Source: Nectonema munidae
Lineage: Eukaryota; Nematomorpha; Nectonematoida; Nectonematidae
Direction of reading: 5' to 3'
Assembly (NCBI GenBank): GCA_030549495.1
Contig: JAUIRK010000969.1
Span: forward strand, 434,001 to 498,000
DNA length: 64,000 bases
Under the pieces are notes generated by a model, which worked only from the letters and a program-made list of their open reading frames with translations, searched no databases and was not told where the DNA came from. Below are positions 43,301 through 58,300 of this stretch, piece by piece (the first letter of the stretch is position 1; the number at the start of each line of letters is the position of its first letter). Made by a program: the position numbers and the translations under genes.

Positions 43301-46300
43301 TTATTTCTTATCAACAAAAAAATTTTTTTCATTGGAAATTTATACGTCGTTCTTTTTTTAGGTATTCAAGAACCATTATTGATTATTCGCTTAAGAATAT
43401 TTTTTAATAGTTTTCTTTGCATTTTTGATTTAAAATTAATTTGATTTAGATTTTTTTAAAAATCAAACAAGCCTAAAAGGAGCCAACAATTTATTTAAAA
43501 AGTTCTACTTAACTTAAAAAAATTTTGCTTCCGTAATTAATTGTTTTTTCAAATTATTAAAATATAAATCAAGCATAAACGCAAGCCCTAATTAATTATC
43601 AGCTCAAAATTAACTTGAATAATTCTACATTATAAGGTAAGACTTTCTACCCAAACACTTAGATATGATTCAACAAATTATACGTTTATTTTACTCTAAC
43701 TTTATCGCTGGATTACCCTAAAACTTTCATATCTTAGCACTTAGACACAGTGGTCTAGCTAGAACGTGTCAGTGGTGCAGTGCCCCTCTTTTTTCTCTAG
43801 ACCCTCTTATTTTATTCTAAAAATTTTAAGCTATTATAAATCTATCTGTATTGATGAAGTGGTGACATTTTTTCGCTCAAAATTCAACAGGCATAACATT
43901 TTTTAATAAAAATTTCGTTGAATTTTAAGCTTCTCAGAAATTAGGGCTTTTTATTTTTTGAAAAAAAAACTGGCCCTTTGTGCAGCGCCATTTTTTATTT
44001 TTCGCTACGCCACTGCTTAGACATCAATCTATATTTAATCAAACTTTGAAAGGTCAACTCTAACATGAGTATAACAACTCAAGTATAACAAACATCATCA
44101 TAAGTAAGCTTTGTTCTTTCATCTTTCTAAATATATTATGTGCACAATGGCTTCAATCTTTGATTGTTTTGTTATATGCTTAAACTAGATTAAAAATAAA
44201 TATACTCTTAAATTATTTTCTATTTGTATTTTTAAACAAAAACGTCAGTCATTTTCGAACGATATCTTATTCCACAAAAATGCATTTTTAGAAATAAATT
44301 TAAAATGAGCCTATGCCATTTTTATTGATGTTGGGTCCCTTTTGATGGAAAACATACTTTAATAAACCTTTAAACTTATAAACACTATGATTCTAGTGAT
44401 TTCTAAATGAATTAAACAGTTTTGTATTTATTAAATATTTAAGAAACATATAAAGTTTCACATTTCTCGTATTTGTTATAAAACCGATTAAAAATTTAGT
44501 TCCAATATTCCTTTATTACTTCCAAAGATTTTCATAATGTTTTTTATGATGATTTATAGATGTTTTTAGAAAATTTTTCCATAGAGCCACTATTTGAAGT
44601 ATTTCCGTTTACAAACTTGTGTAGTAAAAAATTTTCAAAAAATATTTTAATTCTATTTGAATTAATATTTGTAAAATACATCAATATTTACTAATAGTGC
44701 TAGTTTTTCTAAGTGAGCTGTTAGAAACCAGAGGATTCATTGTATTTTTATATTAGTGTTCTGGCAAAACCACGTGAGACAATACAAATAAAGAAAATTA
44801 TATAAAGCATACAGGGTTTTGCCGTAATAGTGTAATATCTTATGTGCAAATAATACATTCATTTAACAGATATACACGATTGAGGGCATTATAATTTAAT
44901 CGTTGATGTATTTGTTTAGTTTGCGCTTAACGTGTATCACTTTGCAGCTTACAATGATCATGAGGGTGTGATCAAAATTCTCTTTTCATACGAAGTGCAA
45001 GGCTTCCAAAGTTTGAGCCACATTCACCAAAAGACACCTTTGCACTTTGCTTGCGAAAAAGGAAATTTAGCTGTCACTAGTAAAAATGAAATCAACATTT
45101 CATAGTTTCCCTATTATTTTATTAATCCTATTGTTATAGGCATCCTTGCTTCCAAGGGAAACGTAAACCTAGATGCGTGTGAAAAGCATCATCAAACCTG
45201 TCTACATTTGGCTTGTATCAACGGATATTTGAATATCGTTGCGTTTTTAATCCGAAAGGGCTGCTCTATTAATATCGCTGATAAGGTAAGCATTTCTATG
45301 CATCATGGTATTACCTGTGAAGAAGCAAAAAAGTTATTGGGAAGAGCCCAATCGGGAACTACTATACCTGTTTCCTTAAAACATTCGACTAAACTTCAAA
45401 AAGCAGATGTTCTTCTAATATTTATGACTATGACACCTTTTACCTGTTTGTCTGTTTCTTATTCTCGGATAAGATTTCTTATTTTTCCACTTCTCACACT
45501 TTTCCAAAATCAAATTAAGACATCTAGATTGTTAAAAAAAAAGTTAAATTAGAATTATAAAGTACGAGATCGACTTTTTATTTAAATCGCCCCTGTATCC
45601 TTCACTTTAATATGATTTTTGCTCTTAAGAGTTTAATTTTTAAGTATTAAAATTAATTTGTTAGTAAGTCTTGAAAATTATGCTCCTGAAAGGGTTAAAG
45701 GGATTTAATTTAAGGGTGAATTAAACTAAAAAATCAAAATTTAGAAATCTTTTTAAGAGAAAATTTAATGAATGAGATTTATCATGATAAAATCATAGGA
45801 TCAAAAAATCCTTATTAAAATGAAGGATTCAATTATATTAAACAAAAGGCATGTCTCTTTATTTTTGACTAAAAATTTGCCAGAAGACCAAGCTTAATAA
45901 AATCAATGATATCGATCATTTTTCAATATTTTAGTTTCATATATAATTTTTTTATTAGAATAAACATTTTATCAAAAGATCATTTTCCCTTTGTAATGTC
46001 ATTCGCTAAGTCGCTGAGAATAGCTGTATATGAAATATATGATCTATTTAAGCAAGGATTCATTCCTATACATTACGCTGCAGCATATGGATATCTCGAG
46101 ATCATCAAAGAACTCCTCAAGAATAAGGCAAATGTGTATGCTGAAACTTTGAAGCATGACGACGTACTCACTCTCTCCATTTCCAATCACCATCATGACG
46201 TCTTCATTTTTTTGTTGAAGCAGCGAAATGAATGCCTGTATTTGACGAACAATAAACGCTTTTTGGTGAATTTGATGAAATGTTCGAATAAGCACGACAA

Positions 46301-49300
46301 CAAAACGTTGATACTCTTCGTTTTGAAGTATAAATCTCCTCTAGAACTTTGCTTGATTTTGGAGAAGTAAAACTTTTACATTTATTTACTAATTGATGAG
46401 CAAGCGTTGGATATAACACAATTCTTCGTAAAGTAAACATTTCCGAAAGTTACTAACTATTCAGCACCAGAGAGGCACAGAAAAGTACAATTAATATAAT
46501 AAAAAAAAATAACAACGATGAACAAGATAAAATAAATAGAGTCGCACAAGTTCGAATTTATTTGGAGTATGGCTAAATTTAGGAGAGGCAAAATCTAAAA
46601 ATAATTAGGATCAGAGTGCCTAAGTCTCTATATCCTATGCTCTTTTTATCTCTAATGTAAAAGAGATAATTCATATGTTCTAAGACTTATCTAAATTTAT
46701 AAGATAATTGTAATTATAAGTGAATATTTTCGAAATTTTGCTAGAATTTTTATTAATCTGAAAATTTTAGGGGGATCAACTGCTCCCTCTCTCAGTTACG
46801 GAGCTGTATATACTTATTAATACGATAAGAAAATTAAGAAAGAAATTATAAAACGCGCAATTTCAAGGAAAATTCGTAAGCTGAGTTTAAAGTTTCTTTA
46901 CGCAAAGTGTTCGTAAACCGGTTTGCTCGTAAGTCGAGGTGTTTATAAAGCGAGTTTCCACGTTTAATAAACTTCTCTTCTGTGATTAGCAACTACAAGG
47001 AAATGCTGAAAGAAGAAAAGTCTATAAAGGAAGAATTGAAAGAGACGATTCAATTTCTGGAAGAAATGGGAACCGAAATATTGACAATTTCTTCCGAAGT
47101 TTGTGAAACTCATTCCCTACTGAACTCAATAACGAGTAGAAAGAGCAGTGTTTTGAATCTGATGTTGGAAAACAAACAAAAAAAGATTGTTTCACACTAC
47201 GTCAATCAGGACTGGCTCTCTGCGCTTTGGGTGGGAAATCTGAAGTGGTCAAAAAGACAGTACGTCTGTGTCGCGCTTTCTTTCATTTTGATGCCTGTCA
47301 TATGGATACTCTTTACAACCCCATGCTTTAAAAAGTATAATCGATATCCTGTCAGCAAAGTAAGATTTGTTTTCTCTATTTCTAAATGAAGAAATGAAAT
47401 TAAAAATATAAAATTAAATTGATAAAAGCGCTTTGTTAATCCCAATATATTTGCAGCAAATAGACATCGTAAAACTTTTAATGTAATAATTATAATATCT
47501 AATAATTCCTGATTAAGGAGTGCATTGTTTAAGTACTATTTTATCATTGATACTATAAAAAATTTGATAGAAAAAGAAAAAGTTCTTAAAGACTTTTTAA
47601 AGTTTTCTTAAAATCCACTTTTAAGTCATAATTACTTCTAATTTACTACCTATATCCCACTGCCATCAACCTTACACTTTTTACTATTTCTAGTTTTTAT
47701 ATATTCCACATCTTCTCAATGACTCAGAGCCACTTCATATATTGATACTACCAAAGTAATTCCGAGGGTTTTTTATCGAGAAGATAAAATACCCTCATTT
47801 ATGTCGAACTATGAACAAAGAAGATTTTTTGCTATTGAACTCAAGACTTTGCGATATCGAAGGCAGACAACCCTTACTCACAACAACATAAAACATTAAA
47901 GAAATCTTCCCTTCTTCTTTGATTAAAACTTATCTCGAAGTTAGGGGTCGGTGGCTGCGATCCATTGTCTCAACTTCTCTCTATTCTTTACGTCACCTTC
48001 CCTCAGTTCAAGATAATTGAGTCGTTTTTTAACATCGTCTTTCCATCTTTGCGTTGTCTTCTCCTACTTCTCGTGCCAACCATTTTCTTGCTCAGCGCTT
48101 GACGTACATTATCTTCTTTCTTTCTTAAAACATGTCCAATCCATCCCATCTGAGTTTGCCACCCTCTACCACTACTAAGACGTTTGTCGTAACTCCCGTT
48201 TTTCTTCTCACTTCTTTATTTCTTGTTCGATACCTCAGTCGAATCAAAAATCTAACTATCATACATATCTCATCGTTGTACTTGCTACATAACTATTGCT
48301 ACATAAAGAAATTAGACTTTCTTAAAAAGGTAAAAATTTGTGATAAGTAAAAAAATTAATAAGTAAAAAATTGATACATAAAATAAAAAAATAGGTTCGA
48401 GTAAATGAAGAACAAAAAAAGATAGGGGCCTGTCTAGGTATAGTATCATATGCTTTTTCGAAATCTATAAACCACAGAAAACTGTAATTTCCTTCAATAC
48501 TTTTTTCTATTATTTGCTTTGTAACAAAAAGTGCATCTATCTTACTCTTTCCAGGCATAAATCCAAACTGTATTGGGTCTATTTTTATCACTCATCGAAT
48601 TCTCTTGTCCAAGATTCATTCCAGTAATTTCAGTCCATGTTCCATTAACTTGACACCACGATAACTACCACATTTCTAAATATCTCCTTTCCTTTCCCAA
48701 ATGGGTTATAGTGCGTTTTTCCTCCAATCTTCCGGTATTTTTTCCTTAATCATATCTTTCTTAGTAGATCTATTATCCACTTGCAAGTTTCATGGCCTCC
48801 AGCTTTCAGCCCATTAATACTAACCTCGCTAAATCCAGTAGCTTTATAATTCTTCATTTTACTAAATTGTTCCATTCCTTCTTGCTCGTTTTTTTCGGGT
48901 CTTTCAACTTTGAGCGCTTCTTCTTGCTCTTCTTTTTTATTTCCCATATTCAAAAGTTTGTCAAAGTATTCTGCCCACCTGTTCTTAATTTTTTCAGTGA
49001 TAAAATATAATTTTCCGCTTTTCATCTTTGACAATATTGACGACTCCAATCTATTTATTTTCTTTCTGTCCTGCATTGACAATTCTATATATTCGATTCT
49101 CGCCTTCTTTCTTTTTAAATCTTCATATAGTTGTTGTGTCCGTTTATTTTTAGGCAGTGCAATGCTCCTTTTAGCCTCTCTCTTTGTCTACTTTCAAGTT
49201 TGTTTGTTGCCATTTTTTAATTCACCACCATGTTTCCATCTGCTTCATTTTTCTTGGCTTTGTTTACTTTTTCTAGGCTAATAACTAAAGTATTACTATT

Positions 49301-52300
49301 TTTTTAGGCTTTTTTTCACTTTTCTAGGCCATTCTTTATTAAAAATAAAGGAAGAAAATTTTATTTTTTATGTATATTTTAAATTTAAAAGTGATCTTTT
49401 TAATTAATAAAATTTTCGTAGAGCTAGATTTGAGAGGACTTTGGAGTTTTGTTATAGCAGAGAAGGTAGAAAACTTTGTCTAAACGAAATATTGAATTGG
49501 GGCAATTGAGTTTAATAGGTTGCTAGTGCTCATTTGAAGTTCTATTGTCAGAATTCTGTGCTCTGGTTTGATAGCGGGGATGAGGATTTGATTAAATCGT
49601 TAGGATATCTTTAGATAGCAGATTTAATGAAGTACCAAAAAGGTTAACAATTATAAAAACCAAATATTTTTTTTACTATTTCATTATAACTAAAAGTATA
49701 GACAGTACAAAACATTTTTGATTATGACTATATAAGCTGGTAGAAGAGAATTTTTAAAAATATCATCATTTGCGGAGATTGAAATATATATTTTTTTAAT
49801 ATGAAAAGTCTAAGTGCATACAAATGATTGCTAAGCGTCCCGATTCATCGTGAAGGATGTACAAACATCTCGGTTCTCATTCATTTATTACAATTTGGAA
49901 ACATCCATAGCTCTAACTAAATATCAATGATTATTATCATTTTGTAAAAAATTAAAAATTGCGGTAATGGTTGTTTTCAAGCAGATATTCGTAACAGTTT
50001 TGGATTTTAAAATTTTGTCGTCAACCTTCCAATAGTCTGAACGAAGCCCCTCTCTTAAATTGTAATCATAAATTTCAGAAATTTAAGGATTTGCGAGCAA
50101 TATTATTTTTATGAACTATCAAGTTAAAATTTTTAAAAAAGAACCTCTTCCCCCCACACTATGATGCTTGTTACGGTCTTTGTAGTTTATTGATTCGTTA
50201 CAATAAAAACTGTTTAATCCTATTTATATATCTTATATTGCCTTTTTATATTAAAAATATTTTTTGGTTTCAATTAAGAAGAAATCTTTTGCACTGCAAG
50301 CGAGAAGACAAGAGCTGAGTAGTAGAATGCATAAATGCAGAACATGAGATTGTATAATCACTTTTGTGCTAGAGATGATACCTTTCATTCAATACTTTAT
50401 CCTACTTCGATTTTTAGTTTTTGGCACAAATTGTTTCTCACATCTTCCACATCTTCATTCTTGTCTTCTTCTTATTTGGACGAAGAATTTACGAACAACA
50501 TTTTTGGCCTCCGAATTTTATAGACTGCTTACTCTTAGTGTGGAGCATCGGCAATGCTGTTTACTTTTTCACAAACAAAATAAAAATCAAAGGACTAAGT
50601 AAACGAGCAATTTTTTCCTTTGTAAAAAATCGTCTCCTTTAAGTTATAAAAACTCATTAGCTTTTTTCCAATGAGTTCATATTTAACTTAGAGCAGGTGA
50701 TTTTTTTATAGGACTTTAATGTCCAATTAGTCCAGGAAGGATTAAGGAACACTTATCGTTTTGCAAACCTTCATTAAGACTGGATTAAGTTCTCTATCAT
50801 GATGTTTTCTTTGCTCGCGTTGCTTTTCCACCTTTTAGCTTTTCTGACGGAAATGAAAACAAGATGGACTCTTTTGTACACTAGAAATATTATTCTATCC
50901 ATCTCGCTTTTCCTGTGTTTTCTTCAATTCTTCGAGTTTCTGAGGTTACTGCTTTACATTTTATGCCCAAGCCCTTACAAAATTAATTATCATTTTAGTT
51001 CTAATTCGTACTTTTGCAATTCTATTTTCGCTATTAAATAAGTTTTTAGTTTTCAAATTACAACTGTTGTCGATAAGTTAAAATTCAATTAATTTAAAAA
51101 AAGAAAGATTTAGTTGTAATATATTGTATAAACAAGGAATCTGTGATAAAGAAGACAAATTTTTTAAAATTTAATTCATGGATTAATTAGAATTGCAGAG
51201 GGACACATTAGAATTGACAAAAAGACATATTGGAACTAAATATGGAATGTATTAACATGGATATTAATTCGAAAAAAATTAAGATTTATTTTTCAAAAAA
51301 GGAACTAAGCATTTGCATGTATTTTAGCTTTTACTCCCTCTTTGGTCCTTGGACTGTGATAATAGGCGAATTGTTGAAAGATTTGCTCAAATTTCTGGTC
51401 GTCCTTTTGATATTCATGATAGGCTTTGCGTTTATTTTCTCAACATTATACTCTCCTGCATTCCCTCCTATGGAGAGTGAAGGTTTGTTGCATTTTTAAT
51501 ACACAATAAATTTTCACACCTCTGCATTGGAATGGGATAACTAGATACCATTTTTAGGTGTTTACAAATTCAAATTTTGGCTCAATTCAAGAAAACTTGG
51601 TCCAGAATGCGGAATATAAACAATGTTTTTGATTTTATCCAATATTTAAGCAATATAAATAGAAGTTATTAATTTTGCTTTTGCCTTTCAATTTAATTAA
51701 AGACTGTAGCACAAGTTCAACACATCTCTTAAGTTTTTTAATTATTTTCTTCAATATCCGGTTGCAAACTGCAAATTTCTTGTGAATGATTAAATCAACT
51801 CTAAAATATATTTCTTATTATACTTATTTTAAGGAATGTCAAGATTTCTTCACACACTAAATTTTACTATCGTTTATATTAACACTTATGCTAAACATTC
51901 CAATATTTTTATTTTGTTTGTAACCTTATGATGTAAATTTGTTATTAAATGTATAATTTTTAAAATTAGAAATCATTTTTGGGATTTTGTATTTCAATTT
52001 CCTCTCAATTCTAGGAAATTTTTTTCTTTAAAATAATAAACAGTAATTGTACTTGTATATTCTAAGAACATTAAAAAAAAGACTTAAAAAAACTTAGACT
52101 TTTAAATAGGCTATGTACAATCGAACAAAATATTGTTATAAAGCTGATATATCTTTAGAAAAAATTTACCAAGGTCTACTTTCAGGGATTTATTTGCTAA
52201 AATAATTGGTAAACGTTTTAGCAAATGATTACATTTTGTATGTCAGCTTAATTTATTCAAACATCGTGCTTAAATTAAAAAAATATGGCTCACTTGATAG

Positions 52301-55300
52301 CATGTATACATGAAATTCATTTCAGCTGAAAACTCACTCGCTCATCCACACATTAGCTTTGTGGAGTTGTTCTTCGCGATTTTTGGCTTCACTTCTCCGA
52401 ACAGTTTGCCCAAGTTATCCACAATTCCGAGCTTCGCTCCTTTCTTGGCTAAGTTGTTTTTCAGCTTCTACTTGGTCGTGGTCATCATCGTCTTAATAAA
52501 CTCGCTCATAGCAATGATGAGTGATACCTATCAAAGGATACAAGTAAGGCCTTAGTGAAAAACTTTGATCTCATATATGATGACTCTTCTTTATCTACCC
52601 AAGTCCCAATCAGACATAGAATGGAAGTTTGGAAGAGCAAAGCTAATCATCTACATGAATGAGCAGTCTATTACAGTTTCTCCGATTAATCTTTTTTTCT
52701 TTTTCTTCAAAGCCATACACTTTTTTTTAAACTTATTGAAAAGTAAGTTTTTAAACCTTATTGACAACATAGTAAAAAATTTTATATGCGAATATGAATG
52801 TAAAATTTCTGTTTGTAGATATTGACACATAATTAAAACACTAGAAAAAAAGTTTAACAATAAAAGATTTTGAACTCAACAGATTATTGTACACTGACCA
52901 AAATTTCTTTTCACTTGGATTATTTCCCAAATAATTTTAAATTAAAGCTCCTTAGACTCATAAATTTTGTATGAAATATCTCACCAATACAACTTTATAA
53001 ATTATCTTCAATATATAATTCATATGTTAGATTTGTGGGACGATATTTATGCTTTTAATAATTCACACATTACACTTTTCTTTCGAGTGAACCCTAAAAG
53101 ATAAAATGCAAATATGGGGCTATAGCGCTGTTTTTGCGATTTAAGTATTTTAGTGTATGTGTGTCTAATGTCAATATGTATGTATTCGTACGTGCGTATG
53201 TATGTATGTATGTATGTATGTATATGTATGTATGCCTAGATCTTTTTTTGTCAGACGTGTATTAATAAAAATAAATAGGAAAGTTTGTGTCAAGAATGTT
53301 AAAAATGTATATATGTATATTTGTTCGATTGCGCTAACACTAAACTTAACCTCAACCCTTAGACTAACTTTAATATTAACACTAATCCTAATCCTAGCAA
53401 TAGCTTTCCAAAATTTTACACTTTGAGGCATATTTAGAAATTGGTTGAGCACTTGTCAACCAATATGCAAATTGAGGAAAAGTTTTAAGTAGTGAAAATC
53501 GGCAGTAGAATAGAATATAGATAATAATATTCCAAATATTGAATGGAATAGAATATGTTTATTTGAATCAATTTCATTGTAAAATAAAACAATTTGTTAA
53601 ATATAAAATTTCTTTCATTATCTGCCGAAAGATCAAACGAAAGATCTTCAAAGAGAATTGAGATTTGGAAGTTTAGACCTCGACATAACAGGAGAGTATG
53701 GCATATATACCATTTTTATTTCTATTTTGTCATTTTGCAATTCTATTTTGCTCTGTGAATTCTATTTTGTCTTTTTACAATTCTAATTGGTGATGTACTA
53801 TTTTTAATTTTTTGATATTTTGACTATTTACAAGGGATTTTTAATTTTTTTTGCAGAAACGCAGAAACTAAATCATTTTAATTTTAATTATTTCCCAAAT
53901 AAATACAAATTGTACACGTCAAAGTAATATACAGTCAAACCTGCTCTAAACGCCACCTCTATAAGACCGCCACTTCTTTAAGAGCGCCACTTTCTTACAA
54001 TCCCGATCAAATTTACATTAAAAATATCCTGTAAAAGACCACCACCTTTGTAACGGCGCCAGGCGCCACTACATTGCAGTCCGAATTTTAATAAAAACTT
54101 GCACAAGAACGCCACGCACCATACTAGTATATTATTTTGTTAGCCTTCCTTATTTATTATCTACATTACTAGAAAATGAAATCTTGCATCAGTTGACTAT
54201 TGAGATGACAAAAAGAAACTTACCATTGATGTTACGTGAATTACAACTAAACTTGAAATGTAATTTATCATATGACTGGCACGCGTACATCTTGATCACT
54301 TTTAACCCTTTGAGAACCAGTGGGTCACTAGTGACCTGTTATATTTAATAATTAGTTATTTAGTTTTTTTTTAGAATATTATATTTAATAATTAGTTATT
54401 TAAATATTATATTTGTCGAATAATCAAAGAATCGAAAAATGTTCAAATCAAAAAATATTTATTCTTTTTAAATATATCGTTGGCTCCCCTTACTTTTAAA
54501 ATTGAAAGATAAACCTAGTCTTTAATAATTAATTTTTATCAAATTATGCACATACGAAACTAAAAGTAAGGGGAGCCAACGATATATTTAAAAAGAATAA
54601 ATATTTATTGATTTGAACATTTTTCGATTCTTTGATTATTCGACAAATATAATATTTAAAATCGTGCAAATTGCAAAGTATAGGTAATAACTTTTGTAAC
54701 ATCGTATGAGGTAGCAAAATATGAACAGAAAGTTTGATATTTTTTGATTTTTTAAAGAATATTTTTCGATTCTTTGATTACAGAATTTTATTTTGATTAT
54801 TTGATAAAATATATTATATAGGAATCACGCGGTACCAATGATCTTTAACTGGACCTATAATCACGCGGTACCAATGATCTTTAACTGAACCTATAAGATC
54901 ACGCGGTACCAATGATCTTTAACTGAACCTATAAGATCACGCGGTACCAATGATCTTTAACTGGACCTAGAATCACGCGGTACCAATGATCTTTAACTGG
55001 ACCTAGAATCACGCGGTACCAATGATCTTTAACTGGACCTAGAATCACGTGGTTATCAATGATTTTTCACAGGACCTAGGATCACACGGTACCAATGATC
55101 TTTAACTGGACCTAGAATCACACGGTACTAATGATCTTTCACAGGACCTAGGATCACGCGATAACTGGACCTAGAATTACGCAGTACCAATGATCTTTCA
55201 CAGGACCTAGGATCACGCGGTACCAATGATCTTTAACTGGACCTAGAATCACGCGGTACCATTGATCTTTCACAGGACCTAGGATCACGCGGTAACTGGA

Positions 55301-58300
55301 CCTAGAATCACGCGGTTCAAATGATCTTTCACAGGAACTAGGATCACGCGGTACAAATGATCTTTAACTGGACCTAGGATCACGCCGTACCAATGATCTT
55401 TAACTGGACCTAGAATCACGCCGTACCAATGATCTTTAACTGGACCTAGAATCACGCGGTACCAATGATCTTTCACAGGACCTAAGATCACGCGGTACCA
55501 ATGATCTTTCACAGGACCTAGGATCACGCGGTACCAAACGCGGTACCAATGATCTGTCACACGTCCTAGAATCACGCGGTACCAATGATCTTTCACAGGA
55601 CCTAGGATCACGCGGTACCAATGATCTGTCACACGTCCTAGAATAGAATCACACGGTACCAATGATCTTTCACACGTCCTAGAATCACGCTGTACCAATG
55701 ATCTTTAACTGGACGTAGAATCACGCGGTACCAATGATCTTTCACACGTCCTAGAATCACGCGGTACCAATGATCTGCCACACGTCCAAGAATCACGCGT
55801 GGCGTGCCATCTTTTTGAGATGCTAGAATCCAAACAGGTCTCGAGCGAAGCGAGAGACCAAACACAGGGACCGTCTAGTATATAATAATAATAATAATAA
55901 TAATACCAATACTACTTTTTGAAAATTTTTACTTGTTTGATTTGAAGAAAGAATTAAACTGTTTTTCAATATTCCTTTTTCATGATATATATATCATTAG
56001 AAAGCTTATCGTTTGCTACATACTCTAGAATAATTTATTTTTGCAAAAGTTTTAACAAATTTTAATAAATGGACTTTACTTCGAAAAATTTTGTCTAAAT
56101 TTTTGAAAAAATTACGGACCACCTTTTTATTTAAGCATAATGTGAAGATTTTTAAAAAAAAATTGAATGAAAATGATATCATTGGAAAGGTATACTCTTT
56201 GTGGTTAACATAGGCTAGGTTATACAAATAAATATATTTTCATTTTTCCAAAATCTGCTTTTATGTGAGGTCAGTCAAGTTTTATCTAGTTTCAAAAAAT
56301 ACCAATAATAATTAACGTTCTTAATTTATATAATATTTTTTCAATATTTTATATTCACAAAGGTAAAATATGATTTTTTACATTTTAAAATTTCATAGTT
56401 GAAGAAAACTGTCGAAAATTAATATATATTTTTTACTTTTTATGGGTCAGTAGTACAGGTCAGTATAATGTTTTTCTAATAAATTTAAAATTATTTTTAA
56501 AGTGAAAAATGTTGATCGAATGTACAAAATTTGAAGCTATACTCTTTGTGGGTAAAATAGGCTAGGTTTTACAAATAAATATATTTTTATTTTTCCAAAA
56601 TCCGCTTTTATGTGAGGTCAGTTAACTTTTATCTAGTTTCAAAAAATACCAATAATTAACGTGATGAGTTTATATATTATTTCTTCAAAATTTAATATTC
56701 ACAAAGGTAGAATATGGTTTTTAACATTTTAAAATGTCATAGTTAAATAAAACTGTCGAAAATTAATATTTATTTTTTACTTTTTATGGGTCAGTAGTAT
56801 AGGTCAGTATAATATTTTTCTAATAAATTTTAAATTATTTTTTCAAGTGAAAAATGTCGATTAAATGTACGATTTTGTTTGATAATCGTAGTTTACTTTT
56901 ATTTAGTTTAGATACAACCTTTCTAATTTTTAACGAAGGGCATTCGTTATATTTATACCGACAGTGTGCGAGGAATAAATCACATTATTGATTGATTTTA
57001 GAGCATAATTATGCGAAGAAAGATTAATACATGTTGCATTACGCGTTTGTGAGCGCAGTGAATTCTTATCTCACATACGCTTCACCACATCTTTAGCACG
57101 CGTGTGTGGTTTATTAATGTCGAGAATGTACGAATTTTGTTGGATAATCGTAGTCTACTTTTATTTAGTTTAGATACAACCTTTCTAATTTTTAACGAAG
57201 GGCATTCGTTATATTTATACCGACAGTGTGCGAGGAATAAATCACATTATTGATTGATTTTAGAGCATAATTATGCGAAGAAAGATTAACACATGTTGCA
57301 TTACGCGTTTGTGAGCGCAGTGAATTCTTATCTCACATACGCTTCACCACATCTTTAGCACGCGTGTGTGGTTTATTAATGTCGAGAATGTACGAATTTT
57401 GTTGGATAATCGTAGTCTACTTTTATTTAGTTTAGATACAACCTTTCTAATTTTTAACGAAGGGCATTCGTTATATTTATACCGACAGTGTGCGAGGAAT
57501 AAATCACATTATTGATTGATTTTAGAGCATAATTATGCGAAGAAAGATTAACACATGTTGCATTACGCGTTTGTGAGCGCAGTGAATTCTTATCTCGCAT
57601 ACGCTTCACCACATCTTTAGCACGCGTGTGTGGTTTATTAATGTCGAGAATGTACGAATTTTGTTGGATAATCGTAGTCTACTTTTATTTAGTTTAGATA
57701 CAACCTTTCTAATTTTTAACGAAGGGCATTCGTTATATTTATACCGACAGTGTGCGAGGAATAAATCACATTATTGATTGATTTTAGAGCATAATTATGC
57801 GAAGAAAGATTAATACATGTTGCATTACGCGTTTGTTACCGCAGTGAATTCTTATCTCACATACGCTTCACCACATCTTTAGCACGCGTGTGTGGTTTAT
57901 TAATGTCGAGAATATACGAATTTTGTTGGATAATCGTAGTCTACTTTTATTTAGTTTAGATACAACCTTTCTAATTTTTAACGAAGGGCATTCGTTATAT
58001 TTATACCGACAGTGTGCGAATAATAAATCACATTATTGATTGATTTTAGAGCATAATTATGCGAAGAAAGATTAACACGTGTTGCATTACGCGTTTGTGA
58101 GCGCAGTGAATTCTTATCTCGCATACGCTACACCACATCTTTAGCACGCGTGTGTGGTTTATTTTATCGGTCTAGTGTACGCTTAGTTTATTTGTAGTGT
58201 TCCTAGCTTAAATCTTAGTCAAATATTAAAACGCTTATAACTTTCACATTTCTCAACAAAATGCATCATGCGATATACCAAATTAAAGCATTTTTTATGG

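Noticed and set aside
48792-49281. Plus-strand hydrophobic open frames (72 and 123 codons), membrane-protein like.
   Set aside because: They are antisense shadows of the RTE-like LINE on the minus strand.
50799-51041. Reading exon 14 through its donor to 51041.
   Set aside because: The extension loses the S4-S5 linker, which exon 15 supplies exactly when the GAG|gttact donor is used.
53335-53402. CTAACC/CCTAA-like words resembling telomere repeats.
   Set aside because: Irregular, only a few units, and deep inside a gene. Most likely a simple-sequence patch.
54829-55798. Regular 36-bp repeats could suggest a CRISPR array.
   Set aside because: Monomers abut without unique spacers, the genome is eukaryotic, and no cas genes are near. 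It is a minisatellite.
55831-55860. GC-rich hairpin GGTCTCGAGCGAAGCGAGAG next to the satellite, like a bacterial palindrome.
   Set aside because: Short and imperfect, with no other sign of bacterial DNA around it.
55285-55865. Open frames of 137 and 75 codons on the minus strand with a 12-residue repeat.
   Set aside because: They are direct translations of the 36-bp satellite (36 is divisible by 3), open in more than one frame, with no splice or domain evidence.
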